Shown here in pieces: positions 1 to 11,600 of a stretch of 64,000 bases of DNA. The translations under genes and the position numbers were made by a program. Each line of letters opens with the position of its first letter. Position 1 is the stretch's first letter. The stretch comes from Ligula intestinalis. Its lineage: Eukaryota > Platyhelminthes > Cestoda > Diphyllobothriidea > Diphyllobothriidae. The DNA is taken from positions 29,923,563-29,987,562 of the forward strand of contig JAYGXS010000003.1 in the NCBI GenBank assembly GCA_036362985.1, read 5' to 3'. A model generated the notes under the pieces. That model saw only the letters and a program-made list of their open reading frames with translations, searched no databases and was not told the origin of the DNA.

Positions 1-249
1 CACCATTATGCATACAGTAAGCTGACTGCCCAGGCTGGATTTCCTAAGCAATAATCTCGAGAAAGGTTTGGTAGATTCAAATAATTCATGCCTCATTACA
101 TTTAAAGCACACAGCGGGCCTCGTAACACCGTGTTACAGCGCTGGCAACGCAAACATCTTCTCAGTTGTGTAGGCACAGCTCCCACTAACGTTGGACATT
201 TTTGACAGGTGGGCCAACTGAATAGCTGTATAATAACACATAAGAAGAA
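1..249. other. No gene seen
   Basis: I see no coding region, RNA gene or recognisable repeat head here. The stretch lies immediately beyond the 3' end of the minus-strand PLE remnant that follows. Confidence 0.5.
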
Positions 250-281
250 GATATGATCGTTGGGACAAGACGTTTGTTCGT

Positions 282-317
282 CTGAAGTTTCGACTTCCGT
301 TGCGGACTCTCCATCAG
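282..317 (-). ncRNA. Degenerate hammerhead ribozyme motif in PLE end
   Basis: The minus strand reads CTGATGG (317-311), a short GC hairpin, then GAAAC followed by TTC (291-284). A type I hammerhead needs CUGANGA, stem II, GAAA and an NUH cleavage triplet. The last A of the first box is G here and the triplet is UUC, so it is probably inactive or weak. Its place downstream of a PLE endonuclease supports homology. Confidence 0.5.
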
Positions 318-419
318 AGATGTCAGCAGAAAACAGTGGTTTAAACGAGTAATGCACGCACAGCAGGTTACAGTATTTACAGGAAGTAGATATTACTCCC
401 TTTTATAGCAATCAATGAC

Positions 420-945
420 AACTAACGATAATTGGCCTGTTTTTCCTTTGTTGCCGAATGATCGGCATGCGGGCCTTCATTGGCTGAACTTGCATCACGC
501 GTGGTGATTGCTTCATCACCTGGTTTCGCAGTATTGGTGGGAGACGACGCGGGGCTGTGCATTCCAGTGGCTCTGGCAAAACTGACCCTGAGCAACGAAT
601 ATAGATTTGACTGGTCGTTGCACTTGTTTTCGGATTCAAGATATTATCGACTCACACGACTGTCACCTCTTGTGAACATTTCAGCCTGATTAAATTTGAA
701 TTAGTCGTATGAGCCGCAATTTAAGAGTTGGCATCCTTTTTCCAAGCTATTGTCGGGTATTCTGCAATTTGCATCTTCATAAGTCTTGCAGTTTCGTCGA
801 TGTAGTTGCCTTGTCCGCAGCTGCAGCTGATCCTGTGTCCGACTCCAGCGTGCCGAACAATCACCACGCGTGATGCAAGTTCAGTCGGTCAAAGCCCGCA
901 CGTTGGTCACCAAGAAATTAACGCACAAGAGGGCAATTATCGTTA
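420..945. repeat. Inverted repeat bracketing the PLE endonuclease
   Basis: Bases 420-515 and the reverse complement of 850-945 share the same run of features: an ACGATAATTG-like start, a GCGGGC-containing middle and TGAACTTGCATCACGCGTGG at the inner end. The arms are about 95 bases. A decayed equivalent occurs at about 12,340-12,425 and 12,790-12,885, so the arrangement predates the duplication of this block. Confidence 0.6.
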
Positions 946-1211
946 AATGTCATAAGTGTACAGCAATGACTCTCCCTTAAATATAAGCAACTTGCTGTGC
1001 ATGCAATACCTTTTTCTGCTACTGTTTTCTGCTGATGTCTTTGATGAAGCATCTGCAACGGATTAAGAAACCTCAAAAGAATAAACGTCCTCACCCAGCA
1101 ATCGCAACTTCGTCTTCTCAAATTCTCCCTGGGAGTCGCATGCTCGCTTGAACTGTATTACTCTAATTGTACAAAATAATATTATAATAGTATCAGAGTA
1201 TACAATGTTTA

Positions 1212-1310
1212 GAAAAAGATGCGATCAGTGGAACAAGAGTTTTATATTCCTGACGTTTTGGATTCTTTCGAGAATCCTTAATCGTGGGTCATCGTAGGAA
1301 AGACTGAGAC
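1212..1310 (-). mobile_element. PLE terminal-repeat insertion with hammerhead-derived hairpin
   Basis: On the minus strand a GGATTC...GAATCC hairpin (1,277-1,260) leads into AAAACGTCAGG, as in the other PLE ends. The CUGANGA box cannot be found, so this is a derived, presumably dead, version. The matching position in the paralogous block (around 13,120-13,145) is empty, so the insertion came after the block duplicated. Confidence 0.55.
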
Positions 1311-2025
1311 ATGTCTACACTCACATATGTTTGGAAATAATCTTACTGTCTCATCGCTCTCGCTTAAAAATCCTGTCTTTCAGAAGGATAAGATTCGATC
1401 GCTAAAACAATTTAATTGACCTCATGTTTCGGACTTAATCTCGAATCAGTCATTGGAGATGCTCCCATCCATATTAACACTTTGACTTGTATATCTGTTT
1501 CATATTTCATTAGGAAAGAGTTCTCAGGATATGAGAACGAAAATTATACCAAAATTGTTGCCTAGGAAACTAGAAGGAAACCGCTTTTGCGCAAAATACC
1601 CTATCAACATAGGCCATCTGGCCAGAATGTCTTTTTCTTGACCTTATTGACATAGGGGCAGCTAAAATGAACTTTTGTAGCTGTCTTTGAAAAATATGAA
1701 GGGTTTGTGATCAATGAAGTTAACTAATTTATTTAGATCACAGCTAAAAAGACCAGCTAGCTATTCGTTAATATCTCCTTGCTGTTAGAATATTAACAGA
1801 CAGTTTTAAGTGCATCTTATAGGAGATAAACAGAGTTGCAAACTATTGTGAATTGTCAGGCTTACATTTTTGTTTTTTCAGTCTTAATCACATTCGTTTG
1901 TTCCTTATGGGAATCACAGCGGGCATTTATCGTAACCTGTTCATAATCGCGTGCAGTCTTCTTTCAAAACCGTGCTTTTCCCTCAATATAATTTAAAAAA
2001 CTAAAAAAGTCAGATAAGTTGACAT

Positions 2026-2040
2026 TATATATATATATAT
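2026..2040. repeat. (TA)n microsatellite
   Basis: An uninterrupted TA dinucleotide run of 15 bases inside the noncoding part of the long direct repeat. Confidence 0.9.
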
Positions 2041-2600
2041 GTATGTATAAAGTAGCTTACGTGCACACAGGATTTCTTGAACTGCATGTTTCCCCATCAT
2101 GAACGTTGATCAGCAGGAGAAAATGGCTAATGCAAACGGATATTTTGCCTTTGCAGAGAATGCAATCAGACCAGAAAATCGGAAGGCAAACTTAGTCATG
2201 GCACACCAGCTTGGCGGTGGACAATGGGCACTTCTGGGTGGCTCACCTTGATTTATTTACGCGGGGCATAGACTTTCTAAAACAGTGTTCCTAAATTCTA
2301 AGAATGTACGCTTTTACCCTAAAAAAGAACTGACGCAGATCGCAGAGCAGTGTGCAGGGTGGGCTAAAGTTTCAGTGGAATTAAATTCTAGAGCAAAATG
2401 ATTCCAATTTGGGACTTTACAGTACATTGGGGTCAAAATTGATCATGGAAAATCTCGCAACCGTATATGCGACGGAAGAGCTGCTCGACCACGTAAAAAG
2501 GGTCGCCTTGGTTTAAATAAAACGAAGGCGTAATATTTCCGACTCATAAAAACCACCTGATACCTTGACAGTTGATTTCGACGTAATTCCACTGTGGGCG

Positions 2601-3572
2601 GTCTTCCTTACTCAAAGCCTTTATCAGAATCAACTTTACTCGTTAGCTCCAAATAACGTAACTTTATGCTTTACAAACTACCGACTCAAAATTCAACCAT
2701 GACTTTTGCATAAATTCCCTACCATACTACCAAAAGCACCTTTTTATTTGATAGTTTAAGGCCTTGTATAAATTCATCTGTTCATCATGCGCACGTGAAG
2801 CAGACACAATGTGAATTGGCTTAATATGGCAGGCAAAACAATCCCTGTCTGCGTGTGCCAATTCTAAATGCGAAGACACAGGCACCTCAATGGCCTAAAT
2901 AAGAGTTTTTCGATGTCAGCAGCGTGCCTAAACGATGCCTCGAGGACACGAACAACAACGCTAGTGAGCAGTAGCAGCGATGTCGCGTAATTACTATCAA
3001 GTGGAGCCTCGGTTGAAGAGTGTGATCCGATCCAGCATCAAGTTCGTTATCGGAAACGCTCGTCTTGCAAAAGGAGAGAGCTGGTAACTAAGCAAACTGC
3101 GTCAGTTAACTGACTGGCTCTCGCTGAACGAGGACCGCCACCCTGGGAGCATTATACTGACTACTAGTCTAATGAGCAGAAGCTCGACAAGCGAAAATGG
3201 CTCGATGACTTCCTTAAATGCTCATAGATGGGATTGTTCGATATCCGGGGCTCCCCAGTAGTTGAATATTATCAGGGTCAGATGAAATCCAAAGACAGCG
3301 GACCTCTAGACCATAAGTCTTCTCATTAACGAAATGATTAAACTTCTCAGAAAAACATTAATTTTGATGTCATTTTTGCTTTTCTCCGATAAAAAAGCTA
3401 CGATGCCCCATCCATCGTACTGTTTTCTCCATTAGATTACGCAATACTTCCCTCTGTTTACTTCCCTAATGATAAACTTGTAAGTGTTACTAGCAGTATT
3501 CAGCCTCTGCCTAAGTACCACATATACGGGCCGCACTATTCTTGAGTTTATTACATAAAAAACTTTGAAGAA
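2601..3572. other. No gene seen
   Basis: Beyond the end of the long direct repeat I find only short frames with no recognisable domain. Base composition rises in GC around 2,900-3,230 without a supporting frame. Confidence 0.5.
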
Positions 3573-3790
3573 GAAGATGCGATCACTGGAACAAGGACTT
3601 TATTTTCCTGACGTTTCGGATTTCGTCACGAATCCTTAGTCATAGGTAATCGTAAACAGGTCTGAGATATGCGCAGATAAGGTGATAAACAACTTTTCAA
3701 ACAATTATGCTGGCTGCCTCTTGCTATTTAAAGTGTCCTCCACTCGACGAACAGGCAGACCTTTCTAGGAAACTCACATGCGATCGCCCA
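3573..3790 (-). mobile_element. PLE 3' end remnant with hammerhead-derived hairpin
   Basis: Bases 3,573-3,652 match the terminal-repeat motif at 16,177 and 63,407: GCGATCACTGGAACAAG, then TCCTGACGTTTCGGA and AATCCTTAGTCATAGGTAAT on the plus strand. Read on the minus strand this is a stem II-like hairpin followed by GAAACGTC. The adjoining bases to about 3,790 resemble the 3' untranslated stretch next to the 16.3 kb copy. No endonuclease coding remains. Confidence 0.6.
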
Positions 3791-4797
3791 TAGGATAGGC
3801 CGAATATTAACCTGCTTTTGGTGATCTTAATGAAGCTACTTCCTGTTTTAAGGATAATTTTGGCTTCAAAGGTAAAAAAGTGAGAGATTTATTGACAGGC
3901 CCTTGTAGCGGACAGCCACAAGGCCTCTCTCCTCTTTCGTTCTTCGAAGCCCGCTGCCCCAACGCCATGTGCCTTCGCAAGCGCCTGTTCCACTTGGTGA
4001 CCTGCAGACCACTTGACCGACTTCCACTCGCAGACATACGTGCGTAAACACGCACCCACACGCGTGCCCAATTAGTCGCGGCTCTCTTAAGACCACTTTA
4101 CACACCACAAATGCACCCGGGAACATCCTCTCGGGTAATTGCAACACACCAATGACAGAACGCTTAAACTCGTTCCACAGTCATGTGAAATCAACTGTCA
4201 TGACCTCACACAACACTCAGTCGACTCTCTCAGGCCTGGTCGGACGCAGTCAAGACAAGCCCTGGCTTCGCCAGTGGCCAGTGCCTTCTGAGTCATTAAC
4301 TTAGGGTTCTGTACACAATGCAACCCTCATTCTTGTGAACTGCCCTACAACTCCACCCTGGCATGCGACCTGATGATTGTTGTGTTCCGAGTAAACTAAC
4401 TACTTTCACCGCTACACCCTTTAAATGTTAGTATTGACCATAACCATTTGATTTCAAATATTCATCAAGTCGAGTGTCAGCCTGTTTAAATATTCCTATC
4501 ACTATGTTTGTGAATTACAGTTGTCTTAAATTCTTTTTGGTCAAAAAACATCCATTACTAAATGCACAGGAGTTTCTCTTGGTCGATTTTATTCTTTCCT
4601 GATACTTTAAGTTAATTTATACTAAGCGCACTCAATTTCTTACAATCAGCTTTTTACTGTTTACTTTCCACATAATACCTTCCCGTTAAGCAAGTATTAA
4701 ACCTTCAACCAAAATCACCATAAAAACAGCAAGCACGTATCACGAGGTATTGACTACTTAAAAGGTGCAAGAGTGGTTAAACAAACAGCTTTAGGGA
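3791..4797. other. GC-rich unassigned segment
   Basis: About 3,880-4,380 is richer in GC than its surroundings. Several overlapping minus-strand frames are open at once, as expected from composition rather than from a gene. No domain is recognisable. It could be old retroelement sequence. Confidence 0.4.
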
Positions 4798-4920
4798 AGG
4801 GGTCTCGTAAATCAGTTGGCTAGTCCGTTGGCTGTTCTGTGACTTTTTAATTTACTGACGTGGGTTCGAATTCCACCGAGGCCGTACAGTTTTTGTGAAC
4901 TGGGTCAAAGGAAAAAGCAA
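4798..4920 (+). mobile_element. tRNA-derived SINE
   Basis: A tRNA-like head carries an A-box-like stretch (CGTAAATCAGTTGG) and a B box (GGTTCGAATTCC), ending in ACCGAGGCC. It is followed by a tail containing TTTTTGTGAACTGGGTCAAA, a tail also seen at 8.6, 12.3 and 53.8 kb. The paired arms of a functional tRNA are not maintained, so this is a SINE and not a tRNA gene. Confidence 0.7.
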
Positions 4921-5410
4921 AACATTGTCTTCCAGTAAAATATGTTAGACAACGATGAGAAAAGTACGATTATACCCCTGTACGAATTACGCATGAGACC
5001 CCAGTTTTCACCTTTTAGTTCCTGTTTTGGAGTTTAAAAAATCCGTTGCATCATGAGATTACGTCTTATTCGTAATAATCAGATATTTTGAAGTCACAGC
5101 TAAGTGCCACTAAACAAGTTTCCTGCGGTTCAGCCGTAATTTGTAGGTTCCATTTAGATTTCTTGCATTCCAGTGGACAGAGACTGCATATAGCAACTTG
5201 TTAGAGCCTAGAAAATAACATGATGTTGAAAATATTGCATGGTCTATTTTCTGAAATCTAACACATTTTGTCAACTCCAACAGTTACCAGCAAAAACACT
5301 ATATATTTTTGCCCAAACAAGCTCATCAGAGATGATCATACTATAATGCAGTTTATATTTGTAATTACCGTATAAATAGGCTTCTCGCTGTATGTCCTGC
5401 AAAACTTATG
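4921..5410. other. No gene seen
   Basis: AT-rich sequence between two SINE copies with no coherent reading frame. Confidence 0.5.
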
Positions 5411-5525
5411 GCTCCTGGTGGGATTATGTAAATCAGTTAGTTCGAATTAAGTCTTAGCCTTGCTTGGGTGGATTCAAATGCCACCAAGGCCCCCAAGTTT
5501 TTCACAAGTAGGCCATATCGGCTAA
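5411..5525 (+). mobile_element. tRNA-derived SINE, decayed
   Basis: Same family as 4,798-4,920. It shares TATGTAAATCAGTTAG in the A-box region, a worn B box (GGATTCAAATGCC), CACCAAGGCC and the start of the tail (CAAGTTTTTCACAAG). The end of the tail is lost. Confidence 0.55.
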
Positions 5526-6989
5526 AGCCGCTATAAAATAACTCTGCCTGATAGTTATTTAGAGTACCAGTTCTTTTCGGTAAAACAGTAGCCTCCGACT
5601 AAACAAGTGGAAAGGATATGCATTGGGGTCTTAAAAAGGGTACTTATGTATTATAACTGTTATAACGACGAGTTCAACGTCGCTTTTGTTATAACGTTGA
5701 CGTGTGTCACCTTCAAAATACGCCCTGTTGAAATCCCCAGGTATGAACACAATAAGAAGGGCATACTTCTGGAATCCACCTGCAGGAGGGTTTATTGTGT
5801 ACAAAACCCGGAGGAGCTGTCTCGGGTGGCTGTGGCTGCTGGTTGCATCACCAGCACGCTCTTTCTCTTGCCTTAGGGCAAGCCCGGCATAGGAGCAGAA
5901 TAGCGTCCTCGTGTCCGCTGTTGCACCTCTCTATGTTCCGCCTCGTGGCAAGCCTTTTTTTAAAACTCTTACCAATGTTAAATAAGTTGATTTTCTTCAC
6001 AATTTTCAAGTTTTCTCACGCCGGCCGTAGGTTCAGTGTTAATCGGATGATGATATTGAACTGCATAGAGGTCCTCGGCAATCCACCACATACAATAATC
6101 GCCCAAGTCAGTACGTTAAGAAAAAATGGCTTTCAAAATCCGCCATGGGAATAACCACTTACTTACAAATTTTAGGTAGGGTGAATTTCCACGATCTTAC
6201 AATTTCTTCACTCCATCGCCGTTATTGTAGTTGGGGTTAGCGGTACTACTAACAATTTAATCTCAGTGAACACGCCCGCGGTCAGCGAATATTTCCCGAG
6301 AAACACCCGCTCGCCTTAGATTCGGAAGAGCTTAGTGATGATATTTAAATGTTCTTCAGTGTCCTCATCCGAGGTCAGCATTCATCCCTCAACTTATCCT
6401 CGTATTTTTTTAAATTTTACAGGATTGTTGCGAACTTCTTTGTTCTCTGATATGTCCCAGCCATTCTGTTCCCCAAATTCACGTTCCCATAAGAACAAGG
6501 GGCATGCTTCATGCAGAGTCAAACGGTTCCACGACGAATTTCTGCCAGAGCTGTTTTCAGTATATGTTAATCAATGAGATATGACTTGAATTTTTTTAGA
6601 GCTTCATTCAGTTTTCTGAACGACCTGCATGACTTGCATAGGTCAGTGGCGCCTAAAATGCAGATTCTCTCCACTTCACCACACACCTTAGTTCCTACTA
6701 TCTGCATAGCGCTGTGTTGGGTGGCACCGGCTGCAAAATATGAATCTAGCCCCTACGCAAAACGATCACAACTAACACACTTGTCCGTGCGCTGCTTTTG
6801 AAAGGCAAAGGGGCCAAAGGTTTAGATCATTGACTTGACCACCGTCCACCTGATGCACATGTGTAAAGGCAGGTAGTATTACCGGCAAAGAAAAGGGAGA
6901 CTGCGCAAAGATTTGATGTCCAGATATATCATCGTTTTCATCATCCCCAAAAAAGAGGAAGAAGACGGTTCAAGGACATGGCCCTAGTA
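5526..6989. other. No recognisable gene
   Basis: Short plus-strand frames of 75-119 codons occur (longest 5,795-6,154). None shows a domain, signal peptide, or a paired acceptor and donor that I trust. I treat them as chance frames. Confidence 0.45.
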
Positions 6990-7045
6990 AAATTGGCACT
7001 AACGTTTCGGACACTTGCTCGTTTCCATCGTCAGAGTTCCATGGT
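6990..7045 (-). ncRNA. Hammerhead ribozyme candidate of a second PLE family
   Basis: The minus strand reads CTGACGA (7,034-7,028), a stem II candidate GGAAAC...GTGTCC with one mismatch, GAAA (7,008-7,005), then CGTT with GUU as the possible cleavage triplet. The flanks AACT and AGTG can begin stem I. All core elements are present, so activity is possible. It lies head-to-head with a related motif at 7,256-7,289. Confidence 0.55.
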
Positions 7046-7245
7046 GGTTATTCCTGTTTGCCGACACTGTTTCAGCCCCGCTGCATACCTGGTGTTATAT
7101 CCATGCTTGGTGCACGAAATTTGACCTACATTTTCGCTGCTAAATGTCCGTGAGATTGACTGCTGAGGGACTCGAGTGACCTTTGTTCCCCTTGCGGCTG
7201 TCGTAATTGCTGGCAAGTCGATGCGCTTGCTGGCCTGCCCCTCGT

Positions 7246-7300
7246 ACACGTTACTCTGACAATGGAGACAAGCGAGTTTCTGACACGTCAGTCAAAAAAT
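7246..7300 (+). ncRNA. Degenerate hammerhead motif, inverted partner
   Basis: CTGACAA (7,256-7,262), a hairpin-like spacer, GACAC (for GAAAC) and CGTCAG. It aligns with the reverse complement of 6,990-7,034 and shares the following CATGTCCTTGAACC. Two core positions are changed, so it is probably inactive. The 200 bases between the two motifs hold no recognisable domain. Confidence 0.5.
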
Positions 7301-7359
7301 ATAACTCGGCTCATGTCCTTGAACCTAATTCTGCGTTTTTTGTGGGCTATGATGCAAAC

Positions 7360-7575
7360 GATAAGGGAGAATGGAATAGCCATTTATGGCTTATACGCCG
7401 TCATCAGTTAGTCATACCCAGACCCATATGGTGTCGTGCCCAAGCCTCGAGCTCGGACTTTTCTGATCAAACTCCGTAACCATTGAGCTACGAGCCCGGT
7501 GTCTTGCCGATTTAATTTCGGAGATATTGACACTATTTGATGAACGTTCACCCGACCGCTAACGGAACTCATCTG
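7360..7575 (-). mobile_element. SINE of a second family
   Basis: On the minus strand there is a tRNA-like part with GTAGCTCAATGGTTA (A box) and GAGCTCGAGGCTT (worn B box). It is followed by a body reading GGGTATGACTAACTGATGAC, a run resembling ATAAGCCA(G)AAATGGC, and TCTCCC. The same body recurs at 7,660-7,775, 13,385-13,530 and 52,010-52,170. Confidence 0.6.
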
Positions 7576-7866
7576 TCTCACGCTGCCTAGAGCCTCGAGA
7601 GAGTCCCTGACAGCCGTAGCGGCTGGTAGTGTAGGCCGATACTATAATCGACGCGCACAGGGGAGACTAGAATGACCATTTCTGGTTTATTGGCTGTCGT
7701 CACCCAGTCATACACAGTCTCACGTGGTGTTTCACTCGAGCCTTGAACTCACTTCGTCACAAATAAGCCAGAACTGGCCATTCCAGTCTCCCTGCTATGG
7801 CTGTCAGGGAATCTGTTGAGGCTCTAGGCAGAGCAGGATGGATGCGTTCCGTTAGTGGTCGATTGA
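7551..7866. repeat. Long inverted repeat formed from SINE bodies
   Basis: CGCTAACGGAAC...GCCTAGAGCCTCGAG...CCCTGACAGCC (7,551-7,621) is answered by its reverse complement at 7,796-7,866. An inner pair (7,659-7,696 and 7,761-7,800) continues the symmetry, leaving an asymmetric insert and a central loop. The arms contain the second-family SINE body in opposite orientations. Confidence 0.65.
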
Positions 7867-8290
7867 ATGAGCAAATTTGCATGTCCTTTGGCTAAGCTGA
7901 GTAACAAGTTGGATTTCCTTTGCCTAGTAGAGCTTTGACTTTATTTTGTGAAATCTTTTGCGTTGAATCTATTTATGCGGTGTATGCCGTCCCTAATTTT
8001 TCTGCTATATTAAGGCCGAAGTCTCCTGATACCTGATGAGGTGGTTTATACCTGTTCGGTATGCTTACCAGAATAAAGCAGATGTGCATCTTTTGCCCTT
8101 TGCTGCATATTCGAAGGTCTTCATCGAGGACCGAAACTGGCCAACTAAGTCCAGACAGTTTGACAGTTCGCCTGCTCGACAGACTCCAGTCTTAGGTTCA
8201 TTGTGGAAAACACCGCTAGAAAGTTCAATTGGTGTTGAGGTCTCAATTGCGAACATGCCTGACTTGATGCATAAACCTTAAAATAATATC
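7867..8290. other. No recognisable gene
   Basis: Frames are open on both strands over 8,036-8,281, so neither is convincing. No domain is seen. Confidence 0.45.
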
Positions 8291-8410
8291 ATGGCCTCTG
8301 TGGGATTCGAATCTACGTAAGCGACAGAAAAGCCTGAATACAGCCAACGCTCTAGCCAATGGAGTAACGAGGCTTCTGCCGTTGACCATGATTTAATTAT
8401 ACTTGGGTCA
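8291..8410 (-). mobile_element. tRNA-derived SINE
   Basis: The minus strand carries CGTTACTCCATTGG (A box), GCGTTGGCTGTATTCAGGC, and AGATTCGAATCCC (B box), then CACAGAGGCC. The head matches the 4.8 kb copy. The tail is not recognisable on the minus strand, although an ACTTGGGTCAA sequence lies on the plus strand at 8,401, which suggests a partly inverted second copy. Confidence 0.6.
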
Positions 8411-8559
8411 ATTTAACGCGTACTACTTATGTGTGCCTCGTAGCCATCTGGTGAAGGCCACACTGATTACTTAGGGAATCCTGCTTACCGTATCAGTGTG
8501 TGCGTGTATTCTGTACGTTTCAGTACGCTGTACAGGTAACTGGAACCAATCATGATTCA

Positions 8560-8675
8560 ACTCATGGCGCACAGCTCAGGAGGGCAGCGTGTTCGCTCTG
8601 CTAAAGTCTTGCCCTTGCTGTCGTAGTTTCGAATCTCACCGAAGTCACCAAGTTCCGCACAACTGAGTCAAATAA
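8560..8675 (+). mobile_element. tRNA-derived SINE
   Basis: It has ACAGCTCAGG (A-box region), TAGTTTCGAATCTC (B box), ACCGAAGTC and the family tail CAAGTTCCGCACAACTGAGTC followed by AAATAAA. Confidence 0.6.
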
Positions 8676-8679
8676 ATCT

Positions 8680-11600
8680 TTAAAATTAGGCACTCCTGAC
8701 ACTCGATAACAGTGGACTCCATCAACTGACAACAGGCAGACTTAGTGGATTAAGTATTATCTCCTGCTGGTACCTAGCATAACCAGCCGTATCAATGAAA
8801 AAAATACTGTTTACTCAGGCAAGGACACTTTCTGCTCCCCTCAGCTACCCATAGTACGCCTAATAAATACTAATATTGAATTGTATATTAAAGGCCCAAG
8901 GGGCCCATTTCATAAAGGTAGGTGTGCGTATTTTTCTTCCATAATCCCTCACTCTAGTATATTTGGACATAAGGCTACGAAGTCCTTAACTCTAAGCTTT
9001 ATAATTTTGTAAGCAATTAACTTCTGTTCGCGGTATACATCAGTAGACCTATGAACCTATGAACTTATAGACCCATGAAAATCGTACAACTGAAATTTCA
9101 AAACCAGTATAGCAACCAGAAAGCAGACAGGGACAGTTGGAGTTCCATTGATGTGCCGGCCCCCAAGCAGCTGTGTCAGACAGTGGCAGAATACCGGCAA
9201 AATAAGTCTCTGGGCATTTTATCTAGTATGTAGGCTGTTAGGATGGTAAGCTACAACATCAATATCTCAAGCCTTTTTGTTTCCAAGCACATGAAAACAC
9301 ACAGGCAAATGTCTGATCATCTAAGCATACTGCATTGGGTAACGATTCTTTGTGATGAAAACCCTATAGCTTACCATGAATAACTACCAGCTTATTTCGC
9401 TATAGTAATCCAGGTTTGCTTTATTCTTTCATATAATTGTGGATTGCTGTGTTCTTATCGATTATATTGGTTCGAATATTCTAGCCTTCTCTTACGTAAG
9501 TTTATATTTAGTTTTTTTATCTTTTGTTCAATATTTCATTTGTTAACTAATTAGTTTTATGACTGTTGGTTTATTTTTCAGTTTAGTTAGCTTGTTTTGG
9601 TTTATCCTGGGTGAATAAATTTTGTTTGACCTTCATTTTCAAGTTACCTTCATTTTTCCTGTTATTTTTCAATTTTGGTAGTTTTATTTAACACAATATA
9701 AATTGGCGAGCATGCACTTGCATCCAATAAATTCTTTTCAGGATTGTACATTCATAGTTAAAGAAGTTAGCTGCCATATAAATGAACAAGCCTGAGGAAC
9801 ATATATTCAAAGTAAACGTATGCTCACCACTTCAGGTTTTGATATTTACAAAGGGAATTTTTGCAAGTATTATATTAATTGAGACTACTTTTTCAGTGGG
9901 TTAGCTTCCTTTGCTTTAGTTTTGTTAGAGTCATATTGTTGCTTTTTGGCTTAAAACAATAGGATAAAACGCCTTCCTTTCATGGCATTAGTTTACTCGC
10001 TGCCATTCGCAGTTCCTTACAAAAATCTGCAATTTGTGCCACCCCACAATTTGCGGAGTTCTTTTTTTCCTGTTGGTTGTATTTCGCACTTTACTCATTG
10101 CGCACTTTTTGACGCCAAACATTAGGCCATTGTAATAACGTTTCCTATAATATTCACAACTCTTTCACCCATAGAACCCCTATCGCTACCAGTTGTCTTT
10201 ACCTACCAGCTGATGCCACTTAGCATGCGTAAGTAGTTGAAAGTGTTTTTAACAAACTACTCTCTACTGCAGCCGATACAGAAGGCAAATTAAACAAAGA
10301 GTCCCACACCAATTTGATGAAAGTCACATCCAGTTAGCATTGTGTAGGCCTTCTGAGTCAATGAGGAACCTGCAGAATGTCTTCCTGACTTCATTGCGTG
10401 GTTTCGACTTTAACTGAGTGATTACCGCATCATTTTTTCGGTCACTTCTTTGCTGCATAATTTCCTCAACCTTCTTACCAGTTTTTTACATCGGTCACCG
10501 TAGTGGCATCCGGACTTGCACTTCCTCGAGACGCAACTGCAGATCTGCTCCGATACATTCGACGGAGGCATATATTTCGTTACGCAGAGGTCGGCAGCTC
10601 CACTGGAAGCGATAGTAAAAGAGGCAGTTGTAAGATAATTTGTCAATTAGTATGTAGTTAATTTGGATTCTGAAATAACATACTGTACACAGGAGGAGAT
10701 GCCGATTTTAAAAACTGAATTTTCTTAATCATCGTTAAAAGTAATTGGTTTACTTCTCATAACTGAGTAGCCAGGTATTATGACTCTATAGGCTAACCCG
10801 TAGCTGTCCGCTCTTCGCCTGCAAACATGTACATAATTGACGCTTTATCTAAAGTTTTATTTTGTATCGATGCAGTTCCTAGAGACAATGTTATCAATAG
10901 GAACTCAAATGCGTTCTCCTAGTTATTCAGTCGTTCCAAATACTGCTGGTCTGATTTAAACGCCAATGGCATCTGGGTTTCAGGAACGAGAGCTAACTTT
11001 CAGCATATTTAGACAGCAGTACGAAAACAAACACAGTTATTGAAATTCCTGAATTTGTGAAAAAAATCACCAAATAACTTGAACATAAAAATCGGTTCGT
11101 TCGAAAAGTTGATATGAACGTTTTAGCTGCAACATCTTCGTTTTAATGAAATAAAAACACGTAATATTTACAGGCTTCCAACAGATCACCAGTAGTAGGC
11201 GAATTTTGAAGTTTTCATCTAAAAAGTATGACTCCGTCTCTTGGGGGCGTATTCTACAGAATCATCTGGACTTAAAATAGATTTCTGGTTTTGAAAAAAA
11301 GTTCCGTCATTGAAAATAGCGTTCATCCTTTGCTCAATAAAGCATTTCGGCAGTTATCCTTATAAACAAAAATAAAACATTATCCCTGAAGTGACCATAA
11401 TGCACAGTGATAGTAATCGGTGATAAACGGCTTGACAACAAGGTCACTCAGGACGGGAGCCATAACATAGATATGATAAATAATTACAAACATAATATAC
11501 GCCTGATTTCAGTACACTGTTTATTTGCACCAAGATTTATTCGGGGAAACATTTAATACTGTCAATTCAGTGAAGATGCTGAATGCTACTATTTCGCTAT

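Larger units (their letters stand above)
250..960 (-). mobile_element. Penelope-like element remnant (endonuclease end plus terminal repeat)
   Basis: Read on the minus strand, about 850 to 430 aligns by eye with the better-preserved GIY-YIG endonuclease at 48.3-48.6 kb. Counterparts of the cysteine-rich entry, the YVGETGR-type motif and the RGDNRVSRELLES-like segment occur in the same order, but stops and frameshifts break the frame. The expected ribozyme-bearing terminal repeat follows at 282-317. No reverse transcriptase is visible, so the copy is 5'-truncated. About 100 bases at its two edges (420-515 and 850-945) are inverted copies of each other. PLEs are retroelements with an RT and usually a GIY-YIG nuclease; assignment to that class is confident, the exact ends are not. 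Confidence 0.7.
430..2600 (+). repeat. Long dispersed direct repeat, copy 1
   Basis: This block matches 12,370-15,020 in order and orientation. Shared landmarks are the PLE endonuclease remnant, TTGTACAAAATAA near 1,167, CGCTTAAAAATCCTGTCTTT near 1,361, TTCGTTTGTTCCTTATG near 1,892, and TTTCAGTGGAAT near 2,370. Copy 1 has an additional ribozyme-remnant insertion at about 1,205-1,310 that copy 2 lacks. Downstream of the PLE part I find no conserved reading frame. It may be a segmental duplication or two copies of a larger nonautonomous element. Confidence 0.75.

Noticed and set aside
4798..4920. A functional tRNA gene
   Set aside because: A and B boxes are present but the cloverleaf arms do not pair properly and a SINE tail follows.
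8033..8090. CTGATGAG resembling a hammerhead first box
   Set aside because: No GAAA follows at a suitable distance and no stem II can be drawn.
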